Below, in pieces: positions 34,334 to 42,959 of a stretch of 64,000 bases of DNA. The notes beneath the pieces are model-generated. The model saw only the letters and a program-made list of their open reading frames with translations, searched no databases and was not told where the DNA came from. Within the stretch, counting starts at the first letter, position 1; each line of letters starts with the position of its first letter. The stretch is from assembly GCF_002091955.1 (NCBI RefSeq), contig NZ_MKKY01000018.1:18700-82699 (forward strand). The letters run 5' to 3'. This DNA comes from Rhodococcus sp. 1168. Lineage in GTDB: Bacteria; Actinomycetota; Actinomycetes; Mycobacteriales; Mycobacteriaceae. Both the position numbers and the translations under genes were made by a program.

Positions 34334-35746
34334 ATGACTGCTGTTATCGAAAGCCCATGCGCGCCGTTCGCCGTGGTCAGTGGGGCGGATCTCCAGGTCC
34401 CGCTGGTCGACGGCACAAGCTGCACTTATGCGAACTTCGACTACGCCGCCAGTGCTCCTGCTCTCGCTGCGGTGACCGATCGGATCGTCGAGTTGCTGCC
34501 CTACTATTCGAGTGTGCACCGCGGCGCTGGTTACGCCTCGCGTGTGTCGACGGCGGCGTACGAGAAGGCTCGTACGACTGTGTCGAATTTTGTTGTTGCA
34601 CCGATTGATTCAGTGACGATCTTCACCAGGAACACCACCGACTCGCTCAACCTGCTGGCGCGGTGCGTGCCCGGTGAGACGGTCGTCCTCGATATCGAGC
34701 ACCACGCAAATCTGTTGCCGTGGCGGCACCGCCGTGTCGTCGTTGCCGCCGACACCGTCGCCGAGTCAGTGGCGCGCATCGAGGTCGAGCTCGCCGCGAA
34801 ACCTGCTGCGTTGCTTGCTATCACGGGTGCTTCGAATGTCACCGGTGAGGTGTTGCCCATTCGTGAACTCGCAGAGCTGGCTCATCGGTACGGTGCCCGC
34901 ATACTCGTCGACGGCGCCCAGTTGGTACCGCATCGCCGGATCGACATCAGTGATCTCGGCATCGACTATCTCGCCTTTTCCGGCCACAAGCTTTACGCCC
35001 CGCACGGCGCGGGAGTGCTCGTGGGTCGTCGCGACTGGCTCGACGCGGCTCGGCCGTACCTCGCCGGTGGCGGCGCCGTGCGCAGTGTGAGCGTGGAATC
35101 CACTGCATGGGCGCGCTCGCCCGCGCGTCACGAAGCCGGCACGCCCAACGTCCTCGGCGTCGCTGCAGTGGCTGCGGCGTGCGAGGCGCTCGCCGAGCAC
35201 GAGAGGGCTGGATCCGTCGAACACGAGCGTGCTCTGTCGGACCGTTTGCGTGCCGGACTGACGGCGACTCCCGGCGTGCGCCTGCTCGAGGTATGGAAAG
35301 ACGCTCCGGATACTGTGGGGATCGTCACATTCATCATCGACGGCTTCGGGCCCGGCGAGATCGCCGCCTACCTGTCGGCCGAGCATGGCATCGGTGTTCG
35401 AGACGGCAAATTCTGTGCGCATCCTCTTCTTGCGCGCCTCGGTCGTCCCGACGGGGCCGTGCGGGCGAGCCTCGGTCTGGGAAGCTCCAGCGCCGATGTC
35501 GATCGCCTGCTCGGAGCCATAACGAAGCTCGTGCACGAGGGCGCTTCATGGACGTACGCGGAGGAGGACGGATGGTGGAACCCGGTGCCCGATCCGCGTC
35601 CCTTCCCCGATCTGGTGGACGGGAAGGCAGGAGTGGGATCTCCCTGTGTTCCGGCCACGGTGCCGGTGAGCGCCCTCGGGGAGTCAGGTGCCGCTGAGTG
35701 GGACAAAGCCCCATCGCCGGCTGAAGCGGTTAGCATCGGAATATGA
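34334..35746 (+). CDS. Class V PLP-dependent aminotransferase / cysteine desulfurase-like protein
   Basis: 470-residue fold-type I PLP enzyme of the SufS/Csd group. The PLP Lys is in FSGHKLYAPHGAG, the cofactor Asp/Gln segment is ILVDGAQLVPHR, and IEHHANLLPWR is typical of cysteine-desulfurase relatives. A tail of about 60 residues after the core (Trp/Pro-rich) is unusual. AAGGGGA lies 8 bases before ATG 34334. The SAM-IV riboswitch upstream puts it in sulfur or methionine metabolism. No scaffold or sulfur acceptor gene is adjacent, so it may act on a sulfur-containing amino acid rather than build Fe-S clusters. Confidence 0.87.
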   Translation: MTAVIESPCAPFAVVSGADLQVPLVDGTSCTYANFDYAASAPALAAVTDRIVELLPYYSSVHRGAGYASRVSTAAYEKARTTVSNFVVAPIDSVTIFTRNTTDSLNLLARCVPGETVVLDIEHHANLLPWRHRRVVVAADTVAESVARIEVELAAKPAALLAITGASNVTGEVLPIRELAELAHRYGARILVDGAQLVPHRRIDISDLGIDYLAFSGHKLYAPHGAGVLVGRRDWLDAARPYLAGGGAVRSVSVESTAWARSPARHEAGTPNVLGVAAVAAACEALAEHERAGSVEHERALSDRLRAGLTATPGVRLLEVWKDAPDTVGIVTFIIDGFGPGEIAAYLSAEHGIGVRDGKFCAHPLLARLGRPDGAVRASLGLGSSSADVDRLLGAITKLVHEGASWTYAEEDGWWNPVPDPRPFPDLVDGKAGVGSPCVPATVPVSALGESGAAEWDKAPSPAEAVSIGI

Positions 35747-35887
35747 CAGCCATTGTCTTCTGGCGCAACCGTCGCTGGTGCGACAGGTACGTCGATCTAT
35801 GCCGGACGTCGTCTGGATCTTGTAGGCGCTCGGGTTAGACCCCATACAGAAGCCGCATCCCTTGCCTTGTACGAAGGACACGATCGC

Positions 35888-36427
35888 ATGTCGCACAGTT
35901 CCGATACCAACTCCGATCACTCCCACGCTGTCCCTATCCGAGTGGCCCTCGACCTGAATGGGCAGTGGACCGAGCTCACCGAATCCACTCCGTCGTCGGA
36001 GATGGTGAGAATTCGAGCCGAAGACTTACGGGAAGCGCAGAATCTTCGCACTCGGCTACGCGCCGAGGCCGTCGAAACGGGCAAGGACGCCGACGATGTG
36101 GCCGTGTTCCTCGATATCGAGATTCACATTGCGGACGATGCACGCACTGCCCGTCGAGAGTTTGCAAGCCTCGACGCCCCGGTAGTTCCGGCCTCGATTC
36201 GCTATATCGGGACACCGGTCGGGCTGGCAGGTCTTATAGCCGATGTGAAAGCTGCTGACGTCGCCGATGGCGTCACCCTGATCGCAGTGGGTTCCCAGGA
36301 GGCGAATTTCGGCAAGGTTGCGTACGGCGTCGTGCCGTGGCTCGAAGATCGTGGCGTTGCGTTCTCGGCGTCGAAGGTTGCAGGAGCCACCGGAGTCCGA
36401 CCCGCCTCGCGAGTGCTCGCCTCGTAG
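35888..36427 (+). CDS. Hypothetical protein resembling the C-terminal part of a luciferase-like (LLM) monooxygenase
   Basis: 179-residue protein, ATG 35888 preceded by GAAGGA. The middle (LRTRLRAEAVETGKDADDVAVFLDIE, key part GKDADDVAVF) and the following ...DARTARREFASLD, then YIGTPVGLAGLIADV...VADGVTL resemble the last third of NtaA/SnaA-type flavin monooxygenases, but the flavin-binding barrel start is absent. It may be a remnant or a small domain reused on its own. It follows the SAM-IV-controlled gene by 141 bases, so it may share its transcript. Confidence 0.55.
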   Translation: MSHSSDTNSDHSHAVPIRVALDLNGQWTELTESTPSSEMVRIRAEDLREAQNLRTRLRAEAVETGKDADDVAVFLDIEIHIADDARTARREFASLDAPVVPASIRYIGTPVGLAGLIADVKAADVADGVTLIAVGSQEANFGKVAYGVVPWLEDRGVAFSASKVAGATGVRPASRVLAS

Positions 36428-36480
36428 CTCGCACTATCAACCGCTCCGCATCTGCCCTCATGTCCCCGCAGCCTCTGCTG

Positions 36481-36954
36481 TCATGTAATGGACAGGGCAA
36501 GTCCAGCAGTGATGCGCAGCAGTTCCGAATAAGTCGTCCGGAAGATCGTGTTCGGATGCCCTGCGGCAGCCCATAATTCGGGATACTCGGCCAGGTGCTC
36601 GTCGATGTAGGTGGGCAGATTCGTCGGGTGACCCACCGGTGCGATGCCTCCGATCGGTTGACCGGTGCAGTGCTCGACCAGATCGAGCGGAGCTTGCGAC
36701 AACGTGCCCTCCAGTCGGCGGCCTGTCCGATCGAGGTTCACGCGGTGCGCACCGGAGACGAGCAGTAGCACTGGGTCGTCGTCGAGCAGAAACACCAGGG
36801 ACTTCACGATCGCGCCGACATCGACGTCGACGCCGAGAGATTCGGCGGCGGCGTCGGCTGTCGGCAGTGGCGCGGTGACGACCACCCCGTGATGTCCACG
36901 CGAGATCAGGACGTCCGCGACGTGGGCTGCGTTCGGGTGAAGAAGCCGGTGCAT
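36481..36954 (-). CDS. YbaK/EbsC-family aminoacyl-tRNA deacylase
   Basis: 157-residue trans-editing domain protein; relatives hydrolyse mischarged tRNAs such as Cys-tRNA(Pro) or Ala-tRNA(Pro). The conserved Lys lies in GAIVKSLVFLLDD and the loop GIAPVGH is present. It stands alone and is convergent with the preceding + strand gene and separated by 39 bases from the DUF3533 gene upstream of it on the - strand. Confidence 0.85.
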   Translation of the reverse strand: MHRLLHPNAAHVADVLISRGHHGVVVTAPLPTADAAAESLGVDVDVGAIVKSLVFLLDDDPVLLLVSGAHRVNLDRTGRRLEGTLSQAPLDLVEHCTGQPIGGIAPVGHPTNLPTYIDEHLAEYPELWAAAGHPNTIFRTTYSELLRITAGLALSIT

Positions 36955-36993
36955 AGGGCAAGCGTATTGCCAAACGGCAGTTCGTGCCTCGTA

Positions 36994-37986
36994 CTAGGCG
37001 TCGACTGGAAGGTTGGACGGTTTCGGTTGTTTGCGGTAGGTGAAGCCGAAGAACAGGGCGAGACCGACCACCGTGTAGAGGAGGAGCGCCAGTGCGGGCT
37101 GCCCGAGGCCGTTGCCGGCGAAGTAGACGATGCTCCGAACGCCTTCGGTGCCGACCCCCGGTGTGATCCAGCGGCCGACGGTCGAATAGAACTCGGGAAG
37201 GATATTCGGACCGAATGCACCTCCGGCGCTTGGGTTTCCGAGAATGACGAACACGATGATCGCGATCGGCACAGCGGCAACGCCCACCGCGGCGCGTAGC
37301 CCGAGCGTGAACAGGGCTGTTGCCAGAACCACGGCTGTTCCCAGTAGCGAGAGAGGGAACCAGTGGCCGGTGAACGTTCCGAGAACATGCGTGGTGATGA
37401 ACGCGCCGAGGATGCCGGAAAGGATCGAATAGCCGACGAGTACCCCGAATTGAGTCGACGCTTCGCGTAGCGACTTCGGTGCGCCGATGAGGAGTCCGAT
37501 TGCCGCGGCGAGGAGATACCCGCCGACGACCCAACCTACGGAGAGGTAGAAGCCGGACAAGCCGCGGTTGTCATGGATGCCCACGGGAATATCGTCACGT
37601 ACGACGAAGGTGCGGTTCTGACTCTGGTCGATCTTGGTGAATATCGCGTCGAGCGAGGTGGCAATGGAACTGCCTGCGGCGCTGGCAGTGATGAGGGTGT
37701 CCGTGCCCATCGGGCTCAGAACGTAGGCGCCGAGCACCTCTCGATTGCGGATGAGTGCACGCGCATCGCCGGTGCTGTCGGCGGTACGGGCATCGAGGGG
37801 GGTGCCTTCGATGGCGTTGAGCTTGTCGGCGGTATCGGAGTCCAGTCCTGCAGGAAGTCCTTGTCCGGCAACGACAGCGATAGGAATCTCACGCGGTGTG
37901 GGCTGATGGAAAGCTGCTACGTAACTGAGGATGAAGCCGAGTTGGAGTATCAGCACTCCGGCCGCTAGCCAGACAACCTTGCGCAT
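36994..37986 (-). CDS. DUF3533 / YhgE-Pip-like membrane protein
   Basis: 330-residue membrane protein: one N-terminal span (residues 7-27), an extracytoplasmic domain of about 130 residues, then five or six spans in the C-terminal half. This layout fits DUF3533 and ABC-2-like membrane proteins (phage-infection-protein relatives) proposed to act in export. It is divergent from a TetR gene, and a 31-bp palindrome lies between them, so repression by that TetR protein is likely. Confidence 0.8.
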   Translation of the reverse strand: MRKVVWLAAGVLILQLGFILSYVAAFHQPTPREIPIAVVAGQGLPAGLDSDTADKLNAIEGTPLDARTADSTGDARALIRNREVLGAYVLSPMGTDTLITASAAGSSIATSLDAIFTKIDQSQNRTFVVRDDIPVGIHDNRGLSGFYLSVGWVVGGYLLAAAIGLLIGAPKSLREASTQFGVLVGYSILSGILGAFITTHVLGTFTGHWFPLSLLGTAVVLATALFTLGLRAAVGVAAVPIAIIVFVILGNPSAGGAFGPNILPEFYSTVGRWITPGVGTEGVRSIVYFAGNGLGQPALALLLYTVVGLALFFGFTYRKQPKPSNLPVDA

Positions 37987-38017
37987 GGATCGGAACTCCC
38001 CCGTCGAATGAATTGTC

Positions 38018-38048
38018 GATACCTAAGGTATTGAATACCCTAGGTATC
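38018..38048. promoter_or_regulatory. 31-bp palindromic operator between DUF3533 and TetR genes
   Basis: The site begins GATACCTA, ends TAGGTATC and is symmetrical throughout except for one mismatched pair; inner halves read AGGTAT and AATACC. It is positioned between the divergent genes at 37986 (-) and 38088 (+), the classical place for a TetR-family operator controlling both. Confidence 0.7.
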
Positions 38049-38087
38049 GTGACGGTCGATGGTCAAGAAGAGTGGTTGTCGACACAG

Positions 38088-38699
38088 ATGGCGTCGGCCA
38101 GGCCTGCGCGCGAGAATGTGCGTGAACGGCTGCTCGACGCCGCAGCCGATGAGTTCACCGAACACGGGTTCGCTGCGGCCAAACTCCAGGACATCGCCAG
38201 CCGGGCAGGCTTCACCAAGGGTGCCGTCTACTCCAACTTCGAGTCCAAACAGGCGTTGTTCGCCGAGCTGCTCTCGCGCCGTTCGCTGGAACTCGCCGCA
38301 CGAGTCGTCGACGACGTATCCGACCTCGGCCCCGGCGATGCTGCCGGAGCGGGCGGTAGCGCCATCGCGTCGTGGATCGTCGCCGAGCCTCGGTGGCCAC
38401 TGCTGGTGACGGAGTTCGGTATCCATGCAGGTCGAGACCCAAAGTTGGCGGAGAGCTACCGCCGTGAGCGTCGAGCACTTCGGGAGGAACTCGCCACCCT
38501 GATCTCCGCAAGGGCGAAGGCGTGGGGAGTAGCGGACACCCTCGATGCGCGACGGATCGCGACGTCGCTGCTGGCCCTGATCTCCGGCCTGTCCGTCGAG
38601 CATTCCGTCGATCCGGACGAGATCGACGAACGAACTATCGGTGCTGCGATCACCGAGCTCTTTGCGGGAGCAATCGCCCGGGCGACCCCGCAAGATTGA
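38088..38699 (+). CDS. TetR-family transcriptional regulator
   Basis: 203-residue regulator with an N-terminal helix-turn-helix (about residues 10-55: RERLLDAAADEFTEHGF, then IASRAGFTKGAVYSNFESKQALF in part, key motif AGFTKGAVYSNF). The C-terminal ligand domain is of the common TetR_C type. ATG 38088 gives the usual short N-terminus; GTG 38049, immediately after the palindrome, and TTG 38013 are in-frame alternatives, but the latter would place the operator inside the gene. It probably represses itself and the divergent DUF3533 membrane protein. Confidence 0.85.
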   Translation: MASARPARENVRERLLDAAADEFTEHGFAAAKLQDIASRAGFTKGAVYSNFESKQALFAELLSRRSLELAARVVDDVSDLGPGDAAGAGGSAIASWIVAEPRWPLLVTEFGIHAGRDPKLAESYRRERRALREELATLISARAKAWGVADTLDARRIATSLLALISGLSVEHSVDPDEIDERTIGAAITELFAGAIARATPQD

Positions 38700-38728
38700 G
38701 GCGGGTCGCATCGGGTACCCGACCCCTC

Positions 38729-38950
38729 ATGAGTGCTCAGAACCCCGACCCGGACGAAACAGCAGGATTGGAACCAGGCGGCGGTGTTCAGCCCGGAGAT
38801 ACGCCTCCGGCTGAAACCGGCGTCGGTGGTCCGCATCACGAACCGCCGCAACGGGGGTTGGCATTGCCGATCGTGTTTCTCGGGCTCATCGGGCTGGTCG
38901 TGATTATCGTCGCGGCTGGTCTGATCGGTCGAATCTTCGGTCTCTACTAA
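38729..38950 (+). CDS. DUF6480-family small membrane protein
   Basis: 73-residue protein: NPDPDETAGLEPGGGVQPGDTPPAE, recognisable by its NPDPD and LEPGGGV segments, then a single C-terminal membrane span (about residues 48-70). The pattern matches actinobacterial DUF6480 proteins. Function unknown. It starts 29 bases after the TetR stop. Confidence 0.75.
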   Translation: MSAQNPDPDETAGLEPGGGVQPGDTPPAETGVGGPHHEPPQRGLALPIVFLGLIGLVVIIVAAGLIGRIFGLY

Positions 38951-38985
38951 TAGGTGGCCGCGGACATGCCGCTAGGCTCAGCGGC

Positions 38986-39813
38986 ATGAAGGAACAAACC
39001 TGGAACGCATTTTCCGTCGATATCGCCGACCATGTGGCGGTAGTTACCCTGATCGGTCCCGGCAAGGGTAATGCGATGGGCCCGGACTTCTGGAACGAAT
39101 GTCCACTGGTTTTCGCTCAGCTCGACGCCGATCCCGACGTACGCGCAGTACTCCTCGTCGGCTCGGGCAAGCACTTCACCTTCGGTCTCGACCTGGCAGC
39201 GATGGCAGGTGAGTTCGGGCCGCTGATGGCCGACAAAGCTCTCGCCGGCCCGCGCACGGCATTCCACAACACGATCAAGCGGATGCAGCTGGCCACCAAT
39301 GCTGTTGCAGACTGCCGCAAGCCCGTCGTCGCAGCCGTGCACGGCTGGTGCATCGGCGGTGGCCTCGATCTGATCAGTGCCGCCGACATCAGGTACGCCA
39401 GCTCTGATGCCAAGTTCAGTGTTCGTGAGGTGCGGGTCGCCATCGTCGCCGACATGGGTTCGCTTGCCAGACTGCCGGCGATCATCGGCGACGGTCATCT
39501 TCGTGAACTGGCATTGACGGGCAAGGACATCGACGCCGCTCGCGCCGAGAAGATCGGACTGGTCAACGACGTGTTCGAGGACCACGACGCCCTCATCGCC
39601 GGTGCTCGGGCCACGGCAGCAGAGATTGCCGCCAATCCGCCTCTCGTCGTGCAGGGTGTCAAGGAGGTCCTGGACAACTCACGCGCAGCCGACGTCGACG
39701 CCAGCCTACGATTCGTAGCTGCCTGGAACGCGGCTTTCCTCGCCTCGAACGATCTGACCGAGGCGATCACCGCAGTGTTCGAGAAGCGCCCGGCAGAGTT
39801 CTCCGGAAGCTGA
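38986..39813 (+). CDS. Crotonase-family dienoyl-CoA isomerase-like protein
   Basis: 275-residue crotonase. The oxyanion-hole segment is HGWCIGGGLDL. Three acidic residues that mark delta3,5-delta2,4-dienoyl-CoA isomerases are kept: AADIRY, VREVRV and IVADMGSLARLP. It would move double bonds of odd-position unsaturated fatty acids during beta-oxidation. TAGGCT (38973-38978) lies 7 bases before ATG 38986, so the transcript may be leaderless. A MarR gene follows 6 bases later and may regulate it. Confidence 0.87.
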   Translation: MKEQTWNAFSVDIADHVAVVTLIGPGKGNAMGPDFWNECPLVFAQLDADPDVRAVLLVGSGKHFTFGLDLAAMAGEFGPLMADKALAGPRTAFHNTIKRMQLATNAVADCRKPVVAAVHGWCIGGGLDLISAADIRYASSDAKFSVREVRVAIVADMGSLARLPAIIGDGHLRELALTGKDIDAARAEKIGLVNDVFEDHDALIAGARATAAEIAANPPLVVQGVKEVLDNSRAADVDASLRFVAAWNAAFLASNDLTEAITAVFEKRPAEFSGS

Positions 39814-39819
39814 CCTACC

Positions 39820-40272
39820 GTGGACTATGCCGAAGAAATCGGAACCCAGCTGGTGCGTCTGCAGCGCGCGCGGGACCGCAAGATCGCGCAGCTGACCGAA
39901 GAGCCCGGTGGCGTCGACGGAGCAGCATTCGTGTGCTTGTTTCGATTGCTTCGCGACGGTCCGATGAGGTCGAGTGAACTGGCAGCACTGGTCAACTCGG
40001 ACCCGTCGACGGTGAGCAGGCAAGTCGCCCAGCTCGTCGACCGCGGACACGTCGAACGTGTTCGCGACGAGAGCGACGGAAGGGCGTTCGCCCTCGCCGT
40101 CACCGAGTCGGGCAAGCAGGTGGTCCATCGAATTCAGCTGCGTCGAACCGCGCACATCGGCAAGATCATCGAAGACTGGTCCGACGACGACCGTGCGACA
40201 TTGGTCGAACTGTTGGACAGATTTCTGACCGACTACGAGCGATCCAGAGTGGATACGTCCAAAGGCTCGTGA
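39820..40272 (+). CDS. MarR-family transcriptional regulator
   Basis: 150-residue winged-helix regulator. The recognition region is SSELAALVNSDPSTVSRQVAQLVDRG (core DPSTVSRQVAQL), and the wing follows in VERVRDESDGRAFALAVT with the DxR motif of MarR proteins (DESDGR). GTG 39820 begins 6 bases after the crotonase stop, suggesting co-transcription and possible control of that gene. Confidence 0.86.
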   Translation: MDYAEEIGTQLVRLQRARDRKIAQLTEEPGGVDGAAFVCLFRLLRDGPMRSSELAALVNSDPSTVSRQVAQLVDRGHVERVRDESDGRAFALAVTESGKQVVHRIQLRRTAHIGKIIEDWSDDDRATLVELLDRFLTDYERSRVDTSKGS

Positions 40273-40277
40273 GGGCA

Positions 40278-40340
40278 GAATCCAGGTCGGTCATGTCTCG
40301 TTCTCGGGCTGATTGGGTCGAGGCATGACGACCCGGATTC
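40278..40340. terminator. Hairpin between convergent MarR and PAS genes
   Basis: Arms at 40278-40295 (GAATCCAGGTCGGTCATG) and 40324-40340 (CATGACGACCCGGATTC) pair with one bulge and one mismatch around a 28-base loop. It overlaps the last codon of the PAS gene and can end both transcripts. Confidence 0.5.
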
Positions 40341-40812
40341 AGCGTAGAGCGCTCTTGGGATCGTTCCAGAGTTGATCGGTGAAGTCCTCCAGCGCGACGA
40401 GTGCGACGGTGTCCTCGGCTCGACGAAGGATCGACTTGCTGGCTCGAACCTGCACCACATCTCCGGTCTTGTCGGTCATGCGCCACAGCGAATCCGCTCG
40501 CGTGGCAACGGTCGTCAAGAACATTTCGGCGACGTTGACTCCCTCGGGAGCCTGATCGGGAAAGATGTCGTGCAAATGGAAGTCCGCTCGAGCCGATTCC
40601 TCGGTGCCGAAGAGTTCGTCGAAGGCTTCGTTCGCAAACACAATTGCGCCACTGGGATCGACGGCGAGAATCGGCACGGGGATGCGGTCGAGAACGACCG
40701 TCACCGGTAGCTCCGGAAATTGTCCTGCATCGGAGACGAAGCTCGCTTGCCTGTTCTTACGACGCTCGCCCGTATCTCCTGCGGACGAATCGACGGAATT
40801 GCTTTCGCTCAT
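40339..40812 (-). CDS. Stand-alone PAS-domain protein
   Basis: 157-residue protein. After a polar, low-complexity start it contains one PAS fold (about residues 38-150), including IPVPILAVDPSGAIVFANEAFDELFG and the C-terminal strands VVQVRASKSILRR and VALVALEDF. No output domain is attached, so it may act on a partner or be a sensor fragment. ATG 40812 is set by GAGGAG just upstream on the - strand; the frame is open to 40878. Confidence 0.75.
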   Translation of the reverse strand: MSESNSVDSSAGDTGERRKNRQASFVSDAGQFPELPVTVVLDRIPVPILAVDPSGAIVFANEAFDELFGTEESARADFHLHDIFPDQAPEGVNVAEMFLTTVATRADSLWRMTDKTGDVVQVRASKSILRRAEDTVALVALEDFTDQLWNDPKSALR

Positions 40813-40849
40813 TGATCTCCTCAGTAGTGCGTCGATCGAACCATGCTGT

Positions 40850-40897
40850 GCTGCATCCTGCAGGGGAAGGGCGAACACTTCCCCGGCAGGATGCAGC
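40850..40897 (-). terminator. Strong hairpin downstream of ppa
   Basis: Two 20-base arms (40850-40869 and 40878-40897) pair with a single mismatch around an 8-base loop. It begins 29 bases after the ppa stop on the - strand and should end that transcript before the PAS gene. Confidence 0.75.
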
Positions 40898-40925
40898 CTG
40901 CGAAGCTGCCGATGTCGAAATGTTG

Positions 40926-41417
40926 TCAGTGCTCTGGATTGTCTGCCAAGCGCTTGAACGATGCAGCGATTTCGGCTTCTGCCTCGGCCCGGCCTACCCA
41001 GTCCGCGGCTGTGACGTGCTTGTTCGGCTCGAGGTCTTTGTAGTGGACGAAGAAGTGCTTGATCGCGTCCAGTTCGAATGTCGAGACATCGCCGAGGTCC
41101 TGGATGTGGTCCCAGCGTGAGTCACCTGCGGGGACACACAGGACCTTGTCGTCGCCACCGGCCTCGTCGACCATCTTGAACATTGCCACTGGGCGAGCCT
41201 CGACGACCACTCCGGGGAAAACCGATTCCGGGAGGAGGACGAAAGCATCGAGCGGATCGCCGTCCTCGCCGAGGGTGTTCTCGATGAAGCCGTAGTCGGC
41301 CGGGTAACCCATCGCCGTGTACAGGTAGCGGTCGAGGCGAATTCGACCGGAAACGTGGTCGATTTCGTACTTGTTTCGCTGACCCTTGGGGATCTCGATG
41401 GTGACGTCGAACGACAC
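40926..41417 (-). CDS. ppa: Inorganic pyrophosphatase
   Basis: 163-residue family I soluble pyrophosphatase; it hydrolyses PPi and so pulls biosynthetic reactions forward. Active-site marks are [21 protein letters not shown] (core DGDPLDA with metal-binding Asp residues) and the later [12 protein letters not shown]. Length matches the mycobacterial enzyme. It is divergent from dacB, as in related genomes. Confidence 0.96.
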   Translation of the reverse strand: MSFDVTIEIPKGQRNKYEIDHVSGRIRLDRYLYTAMGYPADYGFIENTLGEDGDPLDAFVLLPESVFPGVVVEARPVAMFKMVDEAGGDDKVLCVPAGDSRWDHIQDLGDVSTFELDAIKHFFVHYKDLEPNKHVTAADWVGRAEAEAEIAASFKRLADNPEH

Positions 41418-41549
41418 GTGCTGCCCTCGCTCTTCTTTGTTCTCGTCTTGCGCCTCGAGTGACGCACGATGGTGGCGGGGTCAGCGTACCGGACCCATGG
41501 ATACTGTTGGAGAAACTGGCAACGGGGAGAAGAAGACACCGATGGAGGA

Positions 41550-42959
41550 ATGTTGGCCAGGTTGACCAAGCGAAATCTCGGTCCCACCGCTGGGAGGCGG
41601 CGACGGAGAACTCGTATTCTCCTGATTCTCGTTGCGGTGTCGGTCGTTGCGGCGGGCGGAACAGCACTTGCGGCCATCGTTCCGCACGGTTCCGATACGA
41701 ACTCCGAGGTTCGAATCGCACCCGAGCCGGACCCGGTAACGCTCGTACCGACCATTGCGCCGATATCGGACATGTCACCGGCACCCTCCGTCGCAGGTAT
41801 CGCTGCCGCGCTCGCACCGGTGGTCGCATCGCCTGATCTCGGCGCGTTCACCGGATCTGTGGCCGACGCCGTCACTGGGGAGGTGCTGTGGTCCTCGGGT
41901 CCGGACACCCCGATGACGCCGGCATCGACGACCAAGGTCTTGACTGCGGGCGCGGCGATGCTCGCGCTGTCACCGGAGCATCGCGTCACCACCCGAGTAG
42001 TGAAGGGGCAATCCGCTGGTGAGATCGTCATCGTGGCTGCCGGCGACCCGACGATCACAGCGCGGCCCCTGGGCAGCGAAAGCTTCTACTCAGGCTCGGC
42101 GCGTATAGACGATCTGGTGGAGCAGATATCGAAATCCGGTACGCCGGTCGACAGAATCGTCGTCGACACGTCCATCTACAGCGGTCCGACGATGGCACAG
42201 GGATGGTTCGCTCCTGACATCGCGGCCGGTTACATCACGCCGATCGAACCGATCATGATCGACGGCGGCCGATCCGATCCGATGGAAGACGAGTCCCCGC
42301 GAAGCGTCGAGCCGGCCCTCGATGCTGCCCGCGCGTTGGCCCGGGGTCTTGGGATCGACCCGGCTCGGGTATCCATCGGTGCGGCACCACCCGGTGCCGA
42401 TCAGGTGGCGAGTGTTCAATCCGCACCTCTTCGTGATCGTCTCGGTCAGATGATGGGCCGCTCGGACAACGTCCTCGCAGAAGCCATCGGGCGTGAGATC
42501 GCCATCGAGACCAATACGCAGCCTTCCTTCACCGGTGCTGTGGATTCGATCGAACAGACACTGTTCGCTGCCGGTTTCGACATGTCCGGACTCGAGCTCC
42601 ACGATTCGAGCGGACTGTCGGTCGACGGGGTGATCCCGGCCAGACTGCTCGATCAAATATTGACTTCGGCCGCAGGATCGGGCAAACCCGAACTCCGCCC
42701 GATGCTCGACTACCTTCCGGTAGCCGGGTCCACCGGCACGCTGTCGGATCGATACGCCAGCGCCGAACGCGTCGGAGCCGGCTGGGTCAGGGCCAAAACC
42801 GGCACGTTGTCGACCGCAAGTGCTCTCGCCGGGTACGTGGTGGACGTGGACGGCCGGACGTTGACGTTCGCGTTGATGTCGAACGACCGCCCACCCGAAG
42901 TCAGCAGACCGGCGCTCGACGCCGTGGCCGCTACTCTCAGACTGTGTGGTTGCCGATGA
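41550..42959 (+). CDS. dacB: D-alanyl-D-alanine carboxypeptidase/endopeptidase, PBP4 class (S13)
   Basis: About 469-residue penicillin-binding protein of the DacB/PBP4 class that trims peptidoglycan stem peptides outside the membrane. An Arg-rich start (GRRRRRTR) precedes a signal anchor (ILLILVAVSVVAAGG). Active-site motifs are STTK (PASTTKVL), SDN (GRSDNVL) and KTG (AKTGTLS). The true start is uncertain: ATG 41550 gives a compact N-terminus but the nearest GGAGG is too close, TTG 41553 is possible, and the frame opens at GTG 41469. The stop overlaps the next gene by ATGA. Confidence 0.92.
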   Translation: MLARLTKRNLGPTAGRRRRRTRILLILVAVSVVAAGGTALAAIVPHGSDTNSEVRIAPEPDPVTLVPTIAPISDMSPAPSVAGIAAALAPVVASPDLGAFTGSVADAVTGEVLWSSGPDTPMTPASTTKVLTAGAAMLALSPEHRVTTRVVKGQSAGEIVIVAAGDPTITARPLGSESFYSGSARIDDLVEQISKSGTPVDRIVVDTSIYSGPTMAQGWFAPDIAAGYITPIEPIMIDGGRSDPMEDESPRSVEPALDAARALARGLGIDPARVSIGAAPPGADQVASVQSAPLRDRLGQMMGRSDNVLAEAIGREIAIETNTQPSFTGAVDSIEQTLFAAGFDMSGLELHDSSGLSVDGVIPARLLDQILTSAAGSGKPELRPMLDYLPVAGSTGTLSDRYASAERVGAGWVRAKTGTLSTASALAGYVVDVDGRTLTFALMSNDRPPEVSRPALDAVAATLRLCGCR

